NCBI GenBank assembly: GCA_026982025.1
Contig: JALSHX010000264.1
Span: 1 to 8,677, forward strand
Direction: 5' to 3'
DNA: 8,677 nucleotides
From: Aquificaceae bacterium
Lineage (GTDB): Bacteria; Aquificota; Aquificia; Aquificales; Aquificaceae
The notes under the pieces were generated by a model, which did not search any database, had not been told where the DNA came from, and saw nothing but the letters and a program-made list of their open reading frames with translations. Of the stretch, positions 1 through 6,011 are shown piece after piece. Numbering within the stretch: the stretch's first letter is position 1; every line of letters starts with the position of its first letter. A program made the position numbers and the translations under genes.

Positions 1-17
1 CACATTCTTATATCCTT
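1..17 (-). other. Ribosome binding site and start codon of a gene running off the left edge
   Basis: Reading the minus strand after the flgA stop, an AAGGA ribosome binding site (plus positions 13-17) is followed by a 7-nt spacer and an ATG at 5-3, after which the window ends. The spacing is ideal, and the gene would start only 25 nt downstream of flgA in the same direction. In many Gram-negative flagellar clusters flgA is followed by flgH (L-ring) or flgI (P-ring), so one of these is the natural guess. Nothing of the protein is visible, so its identity is inference from gene order only. Confidence 0.4.
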
Positions 18-30
18 ATTTTTTTTATTC

Positions 31-762
31 TTATCTTCTGATCACCACCGAACCTTCCGAGACAACCCTTCCCTTCAAAATCCGCCCCGTGTTAAGGGAT
101 TTTACGCGTATCACCTCACCGTAAAAACCTCTCTCAAGAGCCTCTCCGGGAAAAGAAAGCTCAAGATTACCCCTTCTGAAGATGACTGTTATCCTGTCAC
201 CCCTTTTTATGAGGGGCACCCTCTCAAGAAGACCTCCGGTCAGAACTGTACCCCGGACCACATCTTTTTTGAGAACGAAGTTGATAACCTCCTCATCACT
301 CCCGAAAAGGGAAGGGGGACATCTTTCTCTGAACTCCTCTTTGTGCTCAAGGTACCACGGAAAGATCCTCTCACCCTTACTGACACTCCTTCCGAATACA
401 GCAACCCTGCACCTCCACAGAAGATCCACCTTTGCTCCGAAAACCCTCATCCACCTGTCCGTCTCCACCCTCACGGTAGCCCTTCCGGTGGGCTTTCCTT
501 CAGAAATTCCCAGATTAACCTCCAATCTTTCAATTCTTCCGAAAGACAAACTTTTGCTGATGTAAACCTTCACCCTCCTTATCCTGACCCTATCGCCGTA
601 TTTGCTTTTTATTTCCTTTTTAATTGTTTCGGAAAGGAAGCGGGCGTTAATAACGCCCGCTTGGGTGATACTTATTAAAATCAGTAAAAAACTAACGGCG
701 GAGGTTAGCCGCCTGAGAAAGCATTTCGTCCGCAGCGGTGATGCCCCTCGTATTGAATTCAT
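31..762 (-). CDS. flgA: Flagellar basal-body P-ring assembly chaperone FlgA
   Basis: FlgA is the periplasmic chaperone that helps FlgI polymerise into the P-ring around the flagellar rod. The 243-residue product is close to the usual size. Residues 1-19 are a basic leader with several Arg/Lys, followed by a hydrophobic stretch (about 20-32, [12 protein letters not shown]) and a likely signal peptidase site after TQA35. The C-terminal half has the SAF/ChapFlgA pattern: [20 protein letters not shown] at 165-184, then [19 protein letters not shown] and [20 protein letters not shown] at 215-234. Two cysteines (118, 148) remain in the mature part. The ATG lies 71 nt inside flgG, and no ATG, GTG or TTG occurs between it and the hydrophobic core, so this start is forced if the signal peptide is to be kept. 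The ribosome binding site is weak (GAGAG), suggesting coupling to flgG translation. A strong inverted repeat covers the codons at the cleavage site. Confidence 0.9.
   Translation of the reverse strand: MNSIRGASPLRTKCFLRRLTSAVSFLLILISITQAGVINARFLSETIKKEIKSKYGDRVRIRRVKVYISKSLSFGRIERLEVNLGISEGKPTGRATVRVETDRWMRVFGAKVDLLWRCRVAVFGRSVSKGERIFPWYLEHKEEFRERCPPSLFGSDEEVINFVLKKDVVRGTVLTGGLLERVPLIKRGDRITVIFRRGNLELSFPGEALERGFYGEVIRVKSLNTGRILKGRVVSEGSVVIRR
638..662. repeat. Perfect 11-bp inverted repeat (hairpin) inside flgA, just past the flgG stop
   Basis: The left arm AAGCGGGCGTT (638-648) and right arm AACGCCCGCTT (652-662) are exact reverse complements separated by a 3-nt loop (649-651). In the flgG-flgA transcript the hairpin begins 30 nt after the flgG stop codon and encodes about FlgA residues 34-42, at the end of the signal peptide. 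It is followed by a pyrimidine-rich tail (CTTCCTTTCC) rather than a clean U-run, so it looks like a weak attenuator or RNA-stability element rather than a full intrinsic terminator. The structure is read directly from the sequence; its function is inferred. Confidence 0.8.
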
Positions 763-1480
763 AGGCTCTCTGGGCTATGATCAAGTTTACCATCTCCTCC
801 ACTATATTCACATTTGAGGACTCAAGGAAGCCCTGAAGGAGGGTGCCTATTCCCTGATTCCCCGGATTGTCTATTAGGGGATCTCCCGAGGCGTCGGTCT
901 GAATGTAAAGGTTATTTCCCAACCTCCTGAGTCCCGCAGGGTTGACGAATTTAGCGAGCTCAATTCTCCCGACCTCCTCAACGGTGGTCGCTCCCTGCCT
1001 GAGGACCGTAACGGTTCCGTCCGCTCCTATTCCGATGCTTATGGCGTCGGGAGGAATGGAAATTTCGGGATCAATGGGATAGCCCTCGCTGTTGACTATC
1101 CTCCCGTCCCTGTCAAGTCTGAATTGGCCGTTTCTGGTGTAGGCTATCGTCCCGTCGGGCATTATCACCTTGAAGAATCCGTCTCCCTGAATGGCAAGGT
1201 CAAGCTGATTACCGGTCTGGAACAGGTTTCCCTGAGTGAAAATGCCGTAAGTGTCAGAGACATAGGTTCCCAAACCTATCTGAAAGCCGGAGGGGGATCT
1301 GGTTATGGGAGAGGTGGGAGAACCGGGCTCCCTGACAGTCTGGTAGATAAGGTCCTGAAAAGTTGCCCTCATTTTCTTGAAACCTACAGTGTTGACATTT
1401 GCCATGTTGTTTGAGATTATGTCAAGGTTCGTTTGCTGGGCGGTCATACCAGAGGCAGAGGTCCAGAGAGATCTAAACAT
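692..1480 (-). CDS. flgG: Flagellar distal rod protein FlgG
   Basis: FlgG forms the distal rod of the flagellar basal body, the rigid drive shaft that passes through the P- and L-rings. The 262-residue product has the typical N-terminal rod motif ([20 protein letters not shown], 8-27, followed by NVNTVGFKK). It also has the FlgG-specific stretch at residues 46-63 ([18 protein letters not shown]), known in Salmonella FlgG to distinguish the straight rod from the curved FlgE hook. The D1 region GDGFFKV and the C-terminal helix ([20 protein letters not shown], then [21 protein letters not shown]) are canonical. The length matches the family (about 260). A GGAGG ribosome binding site sits 7 nt before the ATG. 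The gene is the first of its operon; flgF, which often precedes it, is absent here. A FliA-like promoter lies about 38 bp upstream. Confidence 0.97.
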   Translation of the reverse strand: MFRSLWTSASGMTAQQTNLDIISNNMANVNTVGFKKMRATFQDLIYQTVREPGSPTSPITRSPSGFQIGLGTYVSDTYGIFTQGNLFQTGNQLDLAIQGDGFFKVIMPDGTIAYTRNGQFRLDRDGRIVNSEGYPIDPEISIPPDAISIGIGADGTVTVLRQGATTVEEVGRIELAKFVNPAGLRRLGNNLYIQTDASGDPLIDNPGNQGIGTLLQGFLESSNVNIVEEMVNLIIAQRAYEFNTRGITAADEMLSQAANLRR

Positions 1481-1517
1481 TTCCCTTCCTCCAAAAGGTT
1501 GTCATTGCCTTCATTCA

Positions 1518-1543
1518 ATATCGGCATAAGTGCCCAAAGTTTA
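1518..1543 (-). promoter_or_regulatory. Sigma-28 (FliA)-like promoter for flgG-flgA
   Basis: On the minus strand the 74-bp spacer contains TAAACTTT (1543-1536), 10 nt, then GCCGATAT (1525-1518). The enterobacterial FliA consensus is TAAAGTTT, 11 nt, GCCGATAA, so each box differs by one base and the spacer is one shorter. The predicted start of transcription, around 1510, would leave a leader of about 30 nt holding the flgG ribosome binding site. The match to a flagellar promoter directly ahead of a flagellar gene makes chance unlikely, but the activity is inferred. Confidence 0.65.
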
Positions 1544-1547
1544 TAAT
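1542..1547 (+). promoter_or_regulatory. Possible -10 element (TATAAT) for the exporter-gmk operon
   Basis: A perfect TATAAT lies 7 nt before the ATG at 1555. If used, transcription would start at or next to the start codon, giving a nearly leaderless mRNA. No good -35 hexamer is present at 16-18 bp spacing (positions 1519-1524 read TATCGG). The box overlaps the -35 element of the divergent FliA-like promoter. The real promoter may be elsewhere in the spacer. Confidence 0.3.
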
Positions 1548-1554
1548 TGAGGAA

Positions 1555-3258
1555 ATGGAGAGCGTCCGCTGGCTCCTGAAACAGATGGCACCTCACTTTC
1601 CTTTGATACTTATTTCCCTTTTAGGTTCTCTCCTCCAGTCTGCGGGGGCTTCCGCAATAACCCTCATGGTCAAGAGGGTGGTTGATGATGTTTTCATAAT
1701 CAGGGATTACGAAAGCCTCGTTAAGACGGTTCTGCTCATCTTCGGTGCAGCGGTTCTAATGCAGACGGGTTTTTTTGTGGGCAAGTACTTTATCGTTCTC
1801 GCTTCCGAAAAGACTCTTTTAAAAATAAGGGAAGGCATTTTCACAAAGCTCCTCAAAGTTCCGTACTCCTTTTTCGTCAGGCACCCTTCCGGGGACATTA
1901 TAAGCAGGGTGGTCAGCGATGTTGACAAGGTCAAGCAGATACTTACCGAAAATCTCCCCAACCTCCTCATAAACACCGTGGTATTTCTTGGACTTCTGGG
2001 AGTTCTCTTTTACAGGGACTATCTCCTCACGATCCTCATGATCCTTGCTCTTCCCGTTATGGGCTTAATGGTCAGGTACTTCGGAAGGAAGAAGGGAAAG
2101 CACACAAGGAGAACGCAGGAAGGAATGGGCAACCTCACTCAGGTTCTCTCCCAGACCCTCGGAGGGGTTGAAAACATAAAGGTCTTTTCTGCGGAAAACA
2201 GGGTTATAAGGTCATTCAGGGAATTCAACAGGAGGATATTCAGGGCTTCGGTCAAATCGGAATTCTACATTACCGCAAACACAGCTTTGAATTACACCTT
2301 CGGGTACTTTGTTGTCTCACTCGTTTTTTTCTACGGGGGCTACAGGATCACGGCGGGTGACATGACCCCCGGAGATTTCATCTCATACTTAACCGCCCTC
2401 TTCCTGATACAGCCTCCAATTCTTGCGGTGCAGAAGTCCCTCATGGCAATTAGGGGAAACATTCCAATCCTTTCAAGGATAAGAAGCCTCCTTTCCCTTG
2501 AAGAGGAGGTTCAGGGAACGGTTCCCTTTTCGGGATTAAGCTCATCAATAATCTTTAAGAAGGCTGGGGTGAAAATAGACGACAGGCAAATTCTCACCGA
2601 CATAGACCTTGAGATAAAGAAGGGTGAGAAGATCGGGATAGTGGGGCATACGGGTTCGGGGAAAAGCACGCTGGTTAAGATTATCCCGAGACTTATTGAT
2701 TACACAGGAAGCGTCCTTCTGGACGGCGTTGAGCTGAAGGATTACGAAATTTCCTCTCTGAGATCGGGAATAGGGCTTTCAACTCAGGAAAACTTTCTCA
2801 TTAATGCCACCATCAAGGAAAACGTGCTCATTGCCAGACCTACCGCCTCGGACAGGGAGATAACAAAAGCCCTTGAACTTGCCTGCTGTGATTTTGTGTG
2901 GGAACTTGAGGACGGAATTGAGACGATCGTGGGTGAGAGGGGTTATGCCCTATCCGGGGGAGAGAGGCAGAGGCTCGCTCTTGCGAGGGTTTTTCTGAAG
3001 AATCCTCAGATAATCATCCTTGACGAGCCCACATCCGCACTTGACCTCAATACGGAAAAGAGGGTCATAAGAAACCTTTACGAATACTTTTCGGAAAGAA
3101 CGATCCTTTTCGTTGCTCACAGAATATCCAACATCATGGACTGCGACAGAATCATAGTAATGAAGGATGGAAGAATAGTTGAGGAGGGAACTTTCTACAC
3201 TCTCATAGAAAGAAGGGGTGAGTTTTACAGAATTTTTCAGGAAGGGGGGGTGATATAA
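1555..3258 (+). CDS. MsbA-like ABC exporter (fused membrane and ATPase domains)
   Basis: This is a 567-residue half-transporter that should work as a homodimer in the inner membrane. Six hydrophobic segments lie at about 12-32, 58-80, 134-152, 156-174, 245-263 and 276-292, followed by an ATPase domain from about 330. The ATPase motifs are complete: Walker A GHTGSGKST (364-372, Lys370), Q-loop Gln411, signature LSGGERQ (466-472), Walker B IIILDE (486-491, catalytic Glu491), D-loop SALD and switch His522. The aromatic A-loop residue that normally stacks on adenine is not obvious (AGVKIDD at 337-343 occupies the position). The organisation matches MsbA-type lipid A flippases and multidrug exporters. 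Lipid export is plausible in an outer-membrane bacterium, but the substrate cannot be read from sequence. GAGG lies only 2 nt before the ATG, closer than usual. The gene leads the operon, with gmk 18 bp downstream, and ends near a run of seven G. Confidence 0.93.
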   Translation: MESVRWLLKQMAPHFPLILISLLGSLLQSAGASAITLMVKRVVDDVFIIRDYESLVKTVLLIFGAAVLMQTGFFVGKYFIVLASEKTLLKIREGIFTKLLKVPYSFFVRHPSGDIISRVVSDVDKVKQILTENLPNLLINTVVFLGLLGVLFYRDYLLTILMILALPVMGLMVRYFGRKKGKHTRRTQEGMGNLTQVLSQTLGGVENIKVFSAENRVIRSFREFNRRIFRASVKSEFYITANTALNYTFGYFVVSLVFFYGGYRITAGDMTPGDFISYLTALFLIQPPILAVQKSLMAIRGNIPILSRIRSLLSLEEEVQGTVPFSGLSSSIIFKKAGVKIDDRQILTDIDLEIKKGEKIGIVGHTGSGKSTLVKIIPRLIDYTGSVLLDGVELKDYEISSLRSGIGLSTQENFLINATIKENVLIARPTASDREITKALELACCDFVWELEDGIETIVGERGYALSGGERQRLALARVFLKNPQIIILDEPTSALDLNTEKRVIRNLYEYFSERTILFVAHRISNIMDCDRIIVMKDGRIVEEGTFYTLIERRGEFYRIFQEGGVI

Positions 3259-3276
3259 TTCTGAAGGTGCTCCATC

Positions 3277-3927
3277 ATGGGCAATCTATTTATACTCTCC
3301 GCACCCTCGGGAACCGGAAAGAGCACCGTTGCATCAAAGCTTCTTGAGAGGCTTGAAGGATTAAGGAGAGTTATAACCGCAACTACTCGGGAGCCCAGAC
3401 CCGGTGAAAGGGACGGGGTTGACTACTACTTCATGAAAAAGGATGACTTTGAGAGGGGAATAAGAGGAGGATACTTCCTTGAGTGGGCGGAGGTTTACGG
3501 AAATTACTACGGAACTCCGAGAGAACAGGTGGATAAGAACATCAAAGAAGGTTACGACTCACTGCTGGTAATTGATGTTCAGGGAGCCTTTAAAGTCAAG
3601 GAGATAATGCCCCGGTCCGTCGGAATATTTCTCCTCCCTCCTTCAATGGAAGAACTAAAAAGGAGGATGAAAAGGAGGGGCTACAGCGATAAAAACACGA
3701 GTCTTCGCCTTGAGACGGCAAAAAAGGAAATACCATGCGCACCAAACTTTGATTACATCGTGGTCAACGACTTTATAGACCATGCGGTTGACCAGATACG
3801 GAGTATAATTATTTCTTTAAGGTGCAAAAAGGAAAATGCACTTGAGGACCTGAGAATTTCCTCCGCAGTTTCAAAAGACATTCTTGAACTAATGGAAGGA
3901 GGTGGCTGTTATGGCAAGAAGACCTAA
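3277..3927 (+). CDS. gmk: Guanylate kinase
   Basis: This enzyme phosphorylates GMP to GDP with ATP in the cytoplasm, an essential step of guanine nucleotide synthesis. At 216 residues it is of normal length. The P-loop is SAPSGTGKST (8-17, Lys15). The GMP-binding region TATTREPRPGERDGVDYYF (34-52) is canonical, as are EWAEVYGNYYGTP, LLVIDVQGA, the lid arginines in ELKRRMKRRG and the FDYIVVND motif near the end. AAGGTG sits 7 nt before the ATG. The gene follows the ABC exporter by 18 bp, and its last 17 nt overlap rpoZ. The gmk-rpoZ pairing is widespread in bacteria and supports both calls. Confidence 0.97.
   Translation: MGNLFILSAPSGTGKSTVASKLLERLEGLRRVITATTREPRPGERDGVDYYFMKKDDFERGIRGGYFLEWAEVYGNYYGTPREQVDKNIKEGYDSLLVIDVQGAFKVKEIMPRSVGIFLLPPSMEELKRRMKRRGYSDKNTSLRLETAKKEIPCAPNFDYIVVNDFIDHAVDQIRSIIISLRCKKENALEDLRISSAVSKDILELMEGGGCYGKKT
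3896..3904 (+). promoter_or_regulatory. Strong Shine-Dalgarno site that fixes the rpoZ start
   Basis: AAGGAGGTG lies within the 3' end of gmk. Its GGAGG core ends 8 nt before the ATG at 3911. A GTG at 3902 in the same frame overlaps this site itself and so cannot be the start served by it. Confidence 0.8.
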
Positions 3928-4126
3928 CATAGAAGGAGCACTTTCCAAAACCTCTTCAAGGTATGAGCTCGTCCACGCGGCGGTCAAAAGAACCCTCCAG
4001 CTACTGCAGGAAGGAGATGACTTCTTCATAAGGGGGGAGAGAGAACTTATTAAAAAAACCTTTCAGGCAATTGAAGACATTGCAGGAAACAGGGTCAAGA
4101 TAATAAGGGGTGAGGAAGAGGTCTGA
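3911..4126 (+). CDS. rpoZ: DNA-directed RNA polymerase omega subunit
   Basis: Omega is the small subunit that helps fold and dock the beta' subunit of RNA polymerase. The 71-residue product begins MARRPNIEGALSKTSSRYEL and continues VHAAVKRTLQLLQ, matching the conserved N-terminal omega pattern (a lysine, then N/S-RYELV, then AxKR). The C-terminal part KKTFQAIEDIAGNRVKI matches the family's AL-EIA-GKI stretch. The start is taken at the ATG at 3911 because of the perfect ribosome binding site upstream; starting at GTG 3902 would add three residues. The gene overlaps gmk by 17 nt, and its TGA shares one base with the rlmN ATG. Confidence 0.92.
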   Translation: MARRPNIEGALSKTSSRYELVHAAVKRTLQLLQEGDDFFIRGERELIKKTFQAIEDIAGNRVKIIRGEEEV

Positions 4127-5175
4127 TGAAATACCTCCCGGGATACACCCTTGAAGAGTTCAGAAAGGACCTTGAGAATTCAGGTTTTGAACCCTACAGG
4201 GCTGATCAGGTCTTTAACTGGCTTTACAAAAGGGGAGAAGAGGACTTCGGGGCAATGACGAACCTTCCCAAGGGGCTCAGGCAACTTCTTGCATCCCGCT
4301 ACACCGCCTCAAGCCTTAGCCTTATAGAGAGCATCAAAGCACCCGATTCGGAGAAGTTCTTATTCAGGACGCGAGACGGACAAACAGTTGAAACGGTTCT
4401 CATAAAGGAGAGGGACCACAATACCCTGTGCGTTTCCTCCCAGATCGGGTGTGCGGTCGGGTGCAGGTTCTGTGCAACCGCCATTGACGGTCTTGTAAGA
4501 AACTTAAAAACCGAGGAGATCGTTGATCAGTACCTTAAGGTTCGTAAAATCACCTCCGAAGACATCAGGAATGTAGTTTTCATGGGAATGGGGGAACCCC
4601 TTGCAAACATAAAAAATGTTAGAAAGGCTGTGGAGATCCTCATCTCCCGGTGGGGGCTGGACCTTTCAAAAAGAAGGGTAACCATATCAACGAGCGGATT
4701 GGTGAGCGGAATAAGAAAAATGGCGGAAGATCCCCTGCTCAGGGAGGTAAACCTTGCGGTTTCAATTAACTCACCCTTTGAGGAGGAAAGGTCACGGCTG
4801 ATGCCCCTGATGAGGGAAGGATCTCTGGAAGAACTTATGGAGGAGCTAAAATCCTTCCCCCTTAAGCCTTACAGGAAAATAACCCTTGAGTATGTTCTAT
4901 TAAGCGGGTTAAACGACACTCAAGACCACGCAAAGGCTCTTGCAAGCCTAATAGGAACTTCTAAAAAGAGGTTCAAGGTTAACCTAATTCCTTACAATCC
5001 GGTTCCCGACCTTCCTTTTGCAAGACCCTCTATTAAGAAAATTCTGGAATTCCAGAGGACTCTCTGGGACAGGGGAATTTCAACCTTCGTTAGGTTCAGC
5101 AAGGGAATTCAAACATTCGGAGCCTGCGGACAGCTGAGAGCGTCCCGCTCTTATGCTAAAATCTCAAATCAATGA
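4126..5175 (+). CDS. rlmN: Dual-specificity 23S rRNA A2503 / tRNA A37 C2-methyltransferase RlmN
   Basis: RlmN is a radical-SAM enzyme that methylates carbon 2 of adenosine 2503 in 23S rRNA and, in E. coli, A37 of some tRNAs. The 349-residue product carries the cluster-binding motif C109-x3-C113-x2-C116 (GCAVGCRFCAT), the upstream Cys102 (TLCVSSQIGC), and the C-terminal Cys334 (FGACGQLR), which corresponds to the methyl-carrying cysteine of the family. Other family hallmarks are FRADQVF-like (YRADQVFNWLYKRG, 24-37), VVFMGMGEPLAN, RRVTISTSGLV and LIPYNPV. All expected catalytic residues are present. The Cfr antibiotic-resistance relative is less likely because the gene sits in a housekeeping operon and has the RlmN-type N-terminus. 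It overlaps rpoZ by 1 nt and lepB by 4 nt (ATGA), suggesting translational coupling. Confidence 0.96.
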   Translation: MKYLPGYTLEEFRKDLENSGFEPYRADQVFNWLYKRGEEDFGAMTNLPKGLRQLLASRYTASSLSLIESIKAPDSEKFLFRTRDGQTVETVLIKERDHNTLCVSSQIGCAVGCRFCATAIDGLVRNLKTEEIVDQYLKVRKITSEDIRNVVFMGMGEPLANIKNVRKAVEILISRWGLDLSKRRVTISTSGLVSGIRKMAEDPLLREVNLAVSINSPFEEERSRLMPLMREGSLEELMEELKSFPLKPYRKITLEYVLLSGLNDTQDHAKALASLIGTSKKRFKVNLIPYNPVPDLPFARPSIKKILEFQRTLWDRGISTFVRFSKGIQTFGACGQLRASRSYAKISNQ

Positions 5176-6011
5176 AAAGGATTCCCCGATGGCTCGTAGA
5201 ATTAGTGGTTATAGTTGTCGCGGTTTTGCTTATCAGAGCTACCCTCGTTCAAGCCTTTAACATACCATCAGCATCCATGCAACCCACGCTCCTGATCGGT
5301 GATTTCATTCTTGTAAACAAACTCGTCTATAAAATCTCGGAGCCCAGAAGGGGAGATGTTGTTGTTTTTAAGTATCCCATTAATCCATCCCTTGATTACA
5401 TCAAAAGGATTATAGGTGTGCCGGGCGACAGAATTAAATTTGAGGAGTACTTTGACCAAAAGGCGGAAATAAGGCTTTACAGGGTTACGGTTAATGGTAA
5501 AGCTCTCCCCCTCAGGTACCGAAAGCTGACATCCGACGAGGGAAGGTTTTACCATGAATTTGAGGAAAGGATAGAGAGAAACGGTGATGTAATTAGCCAC
5601 AAGATATGGTTCAGAAACAGCAAGTATATGGCGGGGGGTACCTACATTTCCGAAAACAACCTCGAGGCGCAGGTCTGCAAAAGGTGGGAAGACTACCGAT
5701 ACTCCGCGGGCGGTCTTGTGGTGGCTTTTAACGAGGGCGGTTTAACCGTTCTTAAAAAGTGCGTGGAGTTCGTTGTCCCGGATGGTTACTACTTTGTCAT
5801 GGGAGATAACAGGGACAACAGTGAAGACAGCAGGTTCTGGGGATTTGTTCCCAGAGAGAACATAGTGGGAAAGGCTTTTGTTATTTACTTTTCCGGGCAT
5901 GTGCCTTCGCTCACTCCTTCGGATGTCAACATATTCACTGGATTTAAACAGCTTTTGATTGCCCTGTTAAACCCGAGGCCCGGGAGAATCGGTACGCCCC
6001 TTATTCACTAA
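5172..6011 (+). CDS. lepB: Signal peptidase I
   Basis: This is the membrane-bound serine protease that removes signal peptides from exported proteins on the periplasmic side. The 279-residue protein has one N-terminal transmembrane segment (about 8-28) and then the catalytic serine in PSASMQPTL (Ser35). The general-base lysine lies in DYIKRIIGVPGD (Lys78), and box E is MGDNRDNSEDSRFWG (210-224). About 125 residues separate Lys78 from box E, a long insertion of the type found in Gram-negative enzymes. It holds Cys169, with Cys197 further on, and these could form a disulfide. The E. coli enzyme has two membrane segments, so this is a shorter N-terminus. The ATG overlaps the rlmN stop by 4 nt. 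The stop codon overlaps that of the convergent gene by 4 nt, leaving no room for a conventional terminator. Confidence 0.96.
   Translation: MKRIPRWLVELVVIVVAVLLIRATLVQAFNIPSASMQPTLLIGDFILVNKLVYKISEPRRGDVVVFKYPINPSLDYIKRIIGVPGDRIKFEEYFDQKAEIRLYRVTVNGKALPLRYRKLTSDEGRFYHEFEERIERNGDVISHKIWFRNSKYMAGGTYISENNLEAQVCKRWEDYRYSAGGLVVAFNEGGLTVLKKCVEFVVPDGYYFVMGDNRDNSEDSRFWGFVPRENIVGKAFVIYFSGHVPSLTPSDVNIFTGFKQLLIALLNPRPGRIGTPLIH

Noticed and set aside
182..817. Three overlapping plus-strand open frames opposite flgA and flgG
   Set aside because: They lie antisense to well-recognised flagellar genes, have low-complexity Pro/Ser/Leu-rich translations and no ribosome binding sites or family motifs.
1124..1414. 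Plus-strand frame of 96 codons inside flgG
   Set aside because: It is a shadow of flgG on the opposite strand; no motif is recognisable in its translation.
1525..1543. Sigma-54 promoter on the minus strand (TGGGCAC ... GCC)
   Set aside because: The GG to GC distance is too short for the required -24/-12 spacing; the FliA-like reading of the same stretch fits better.
2513..2527. Palindromic AGGGAAC-G-GTTCCCT in the exporter linker
   Set aside because: The arms are separated by only one base, so no hairpin can form, and it lies mid-gene with no sign of an operator function.
3244..3250. Run of seven G at the end of the exporter gene as a phase-variation tract
   Set aside because: A slip here would change only the last few residues, so a switching role is unlikely.
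3254..3259. TATAAT just before gmk as an internal promoter
   Set aside because: No matching -35 element is present, and transcription would start inside the gmk ribosome binding site; it arises from the ATA-TAA codons ending the exporter gene.
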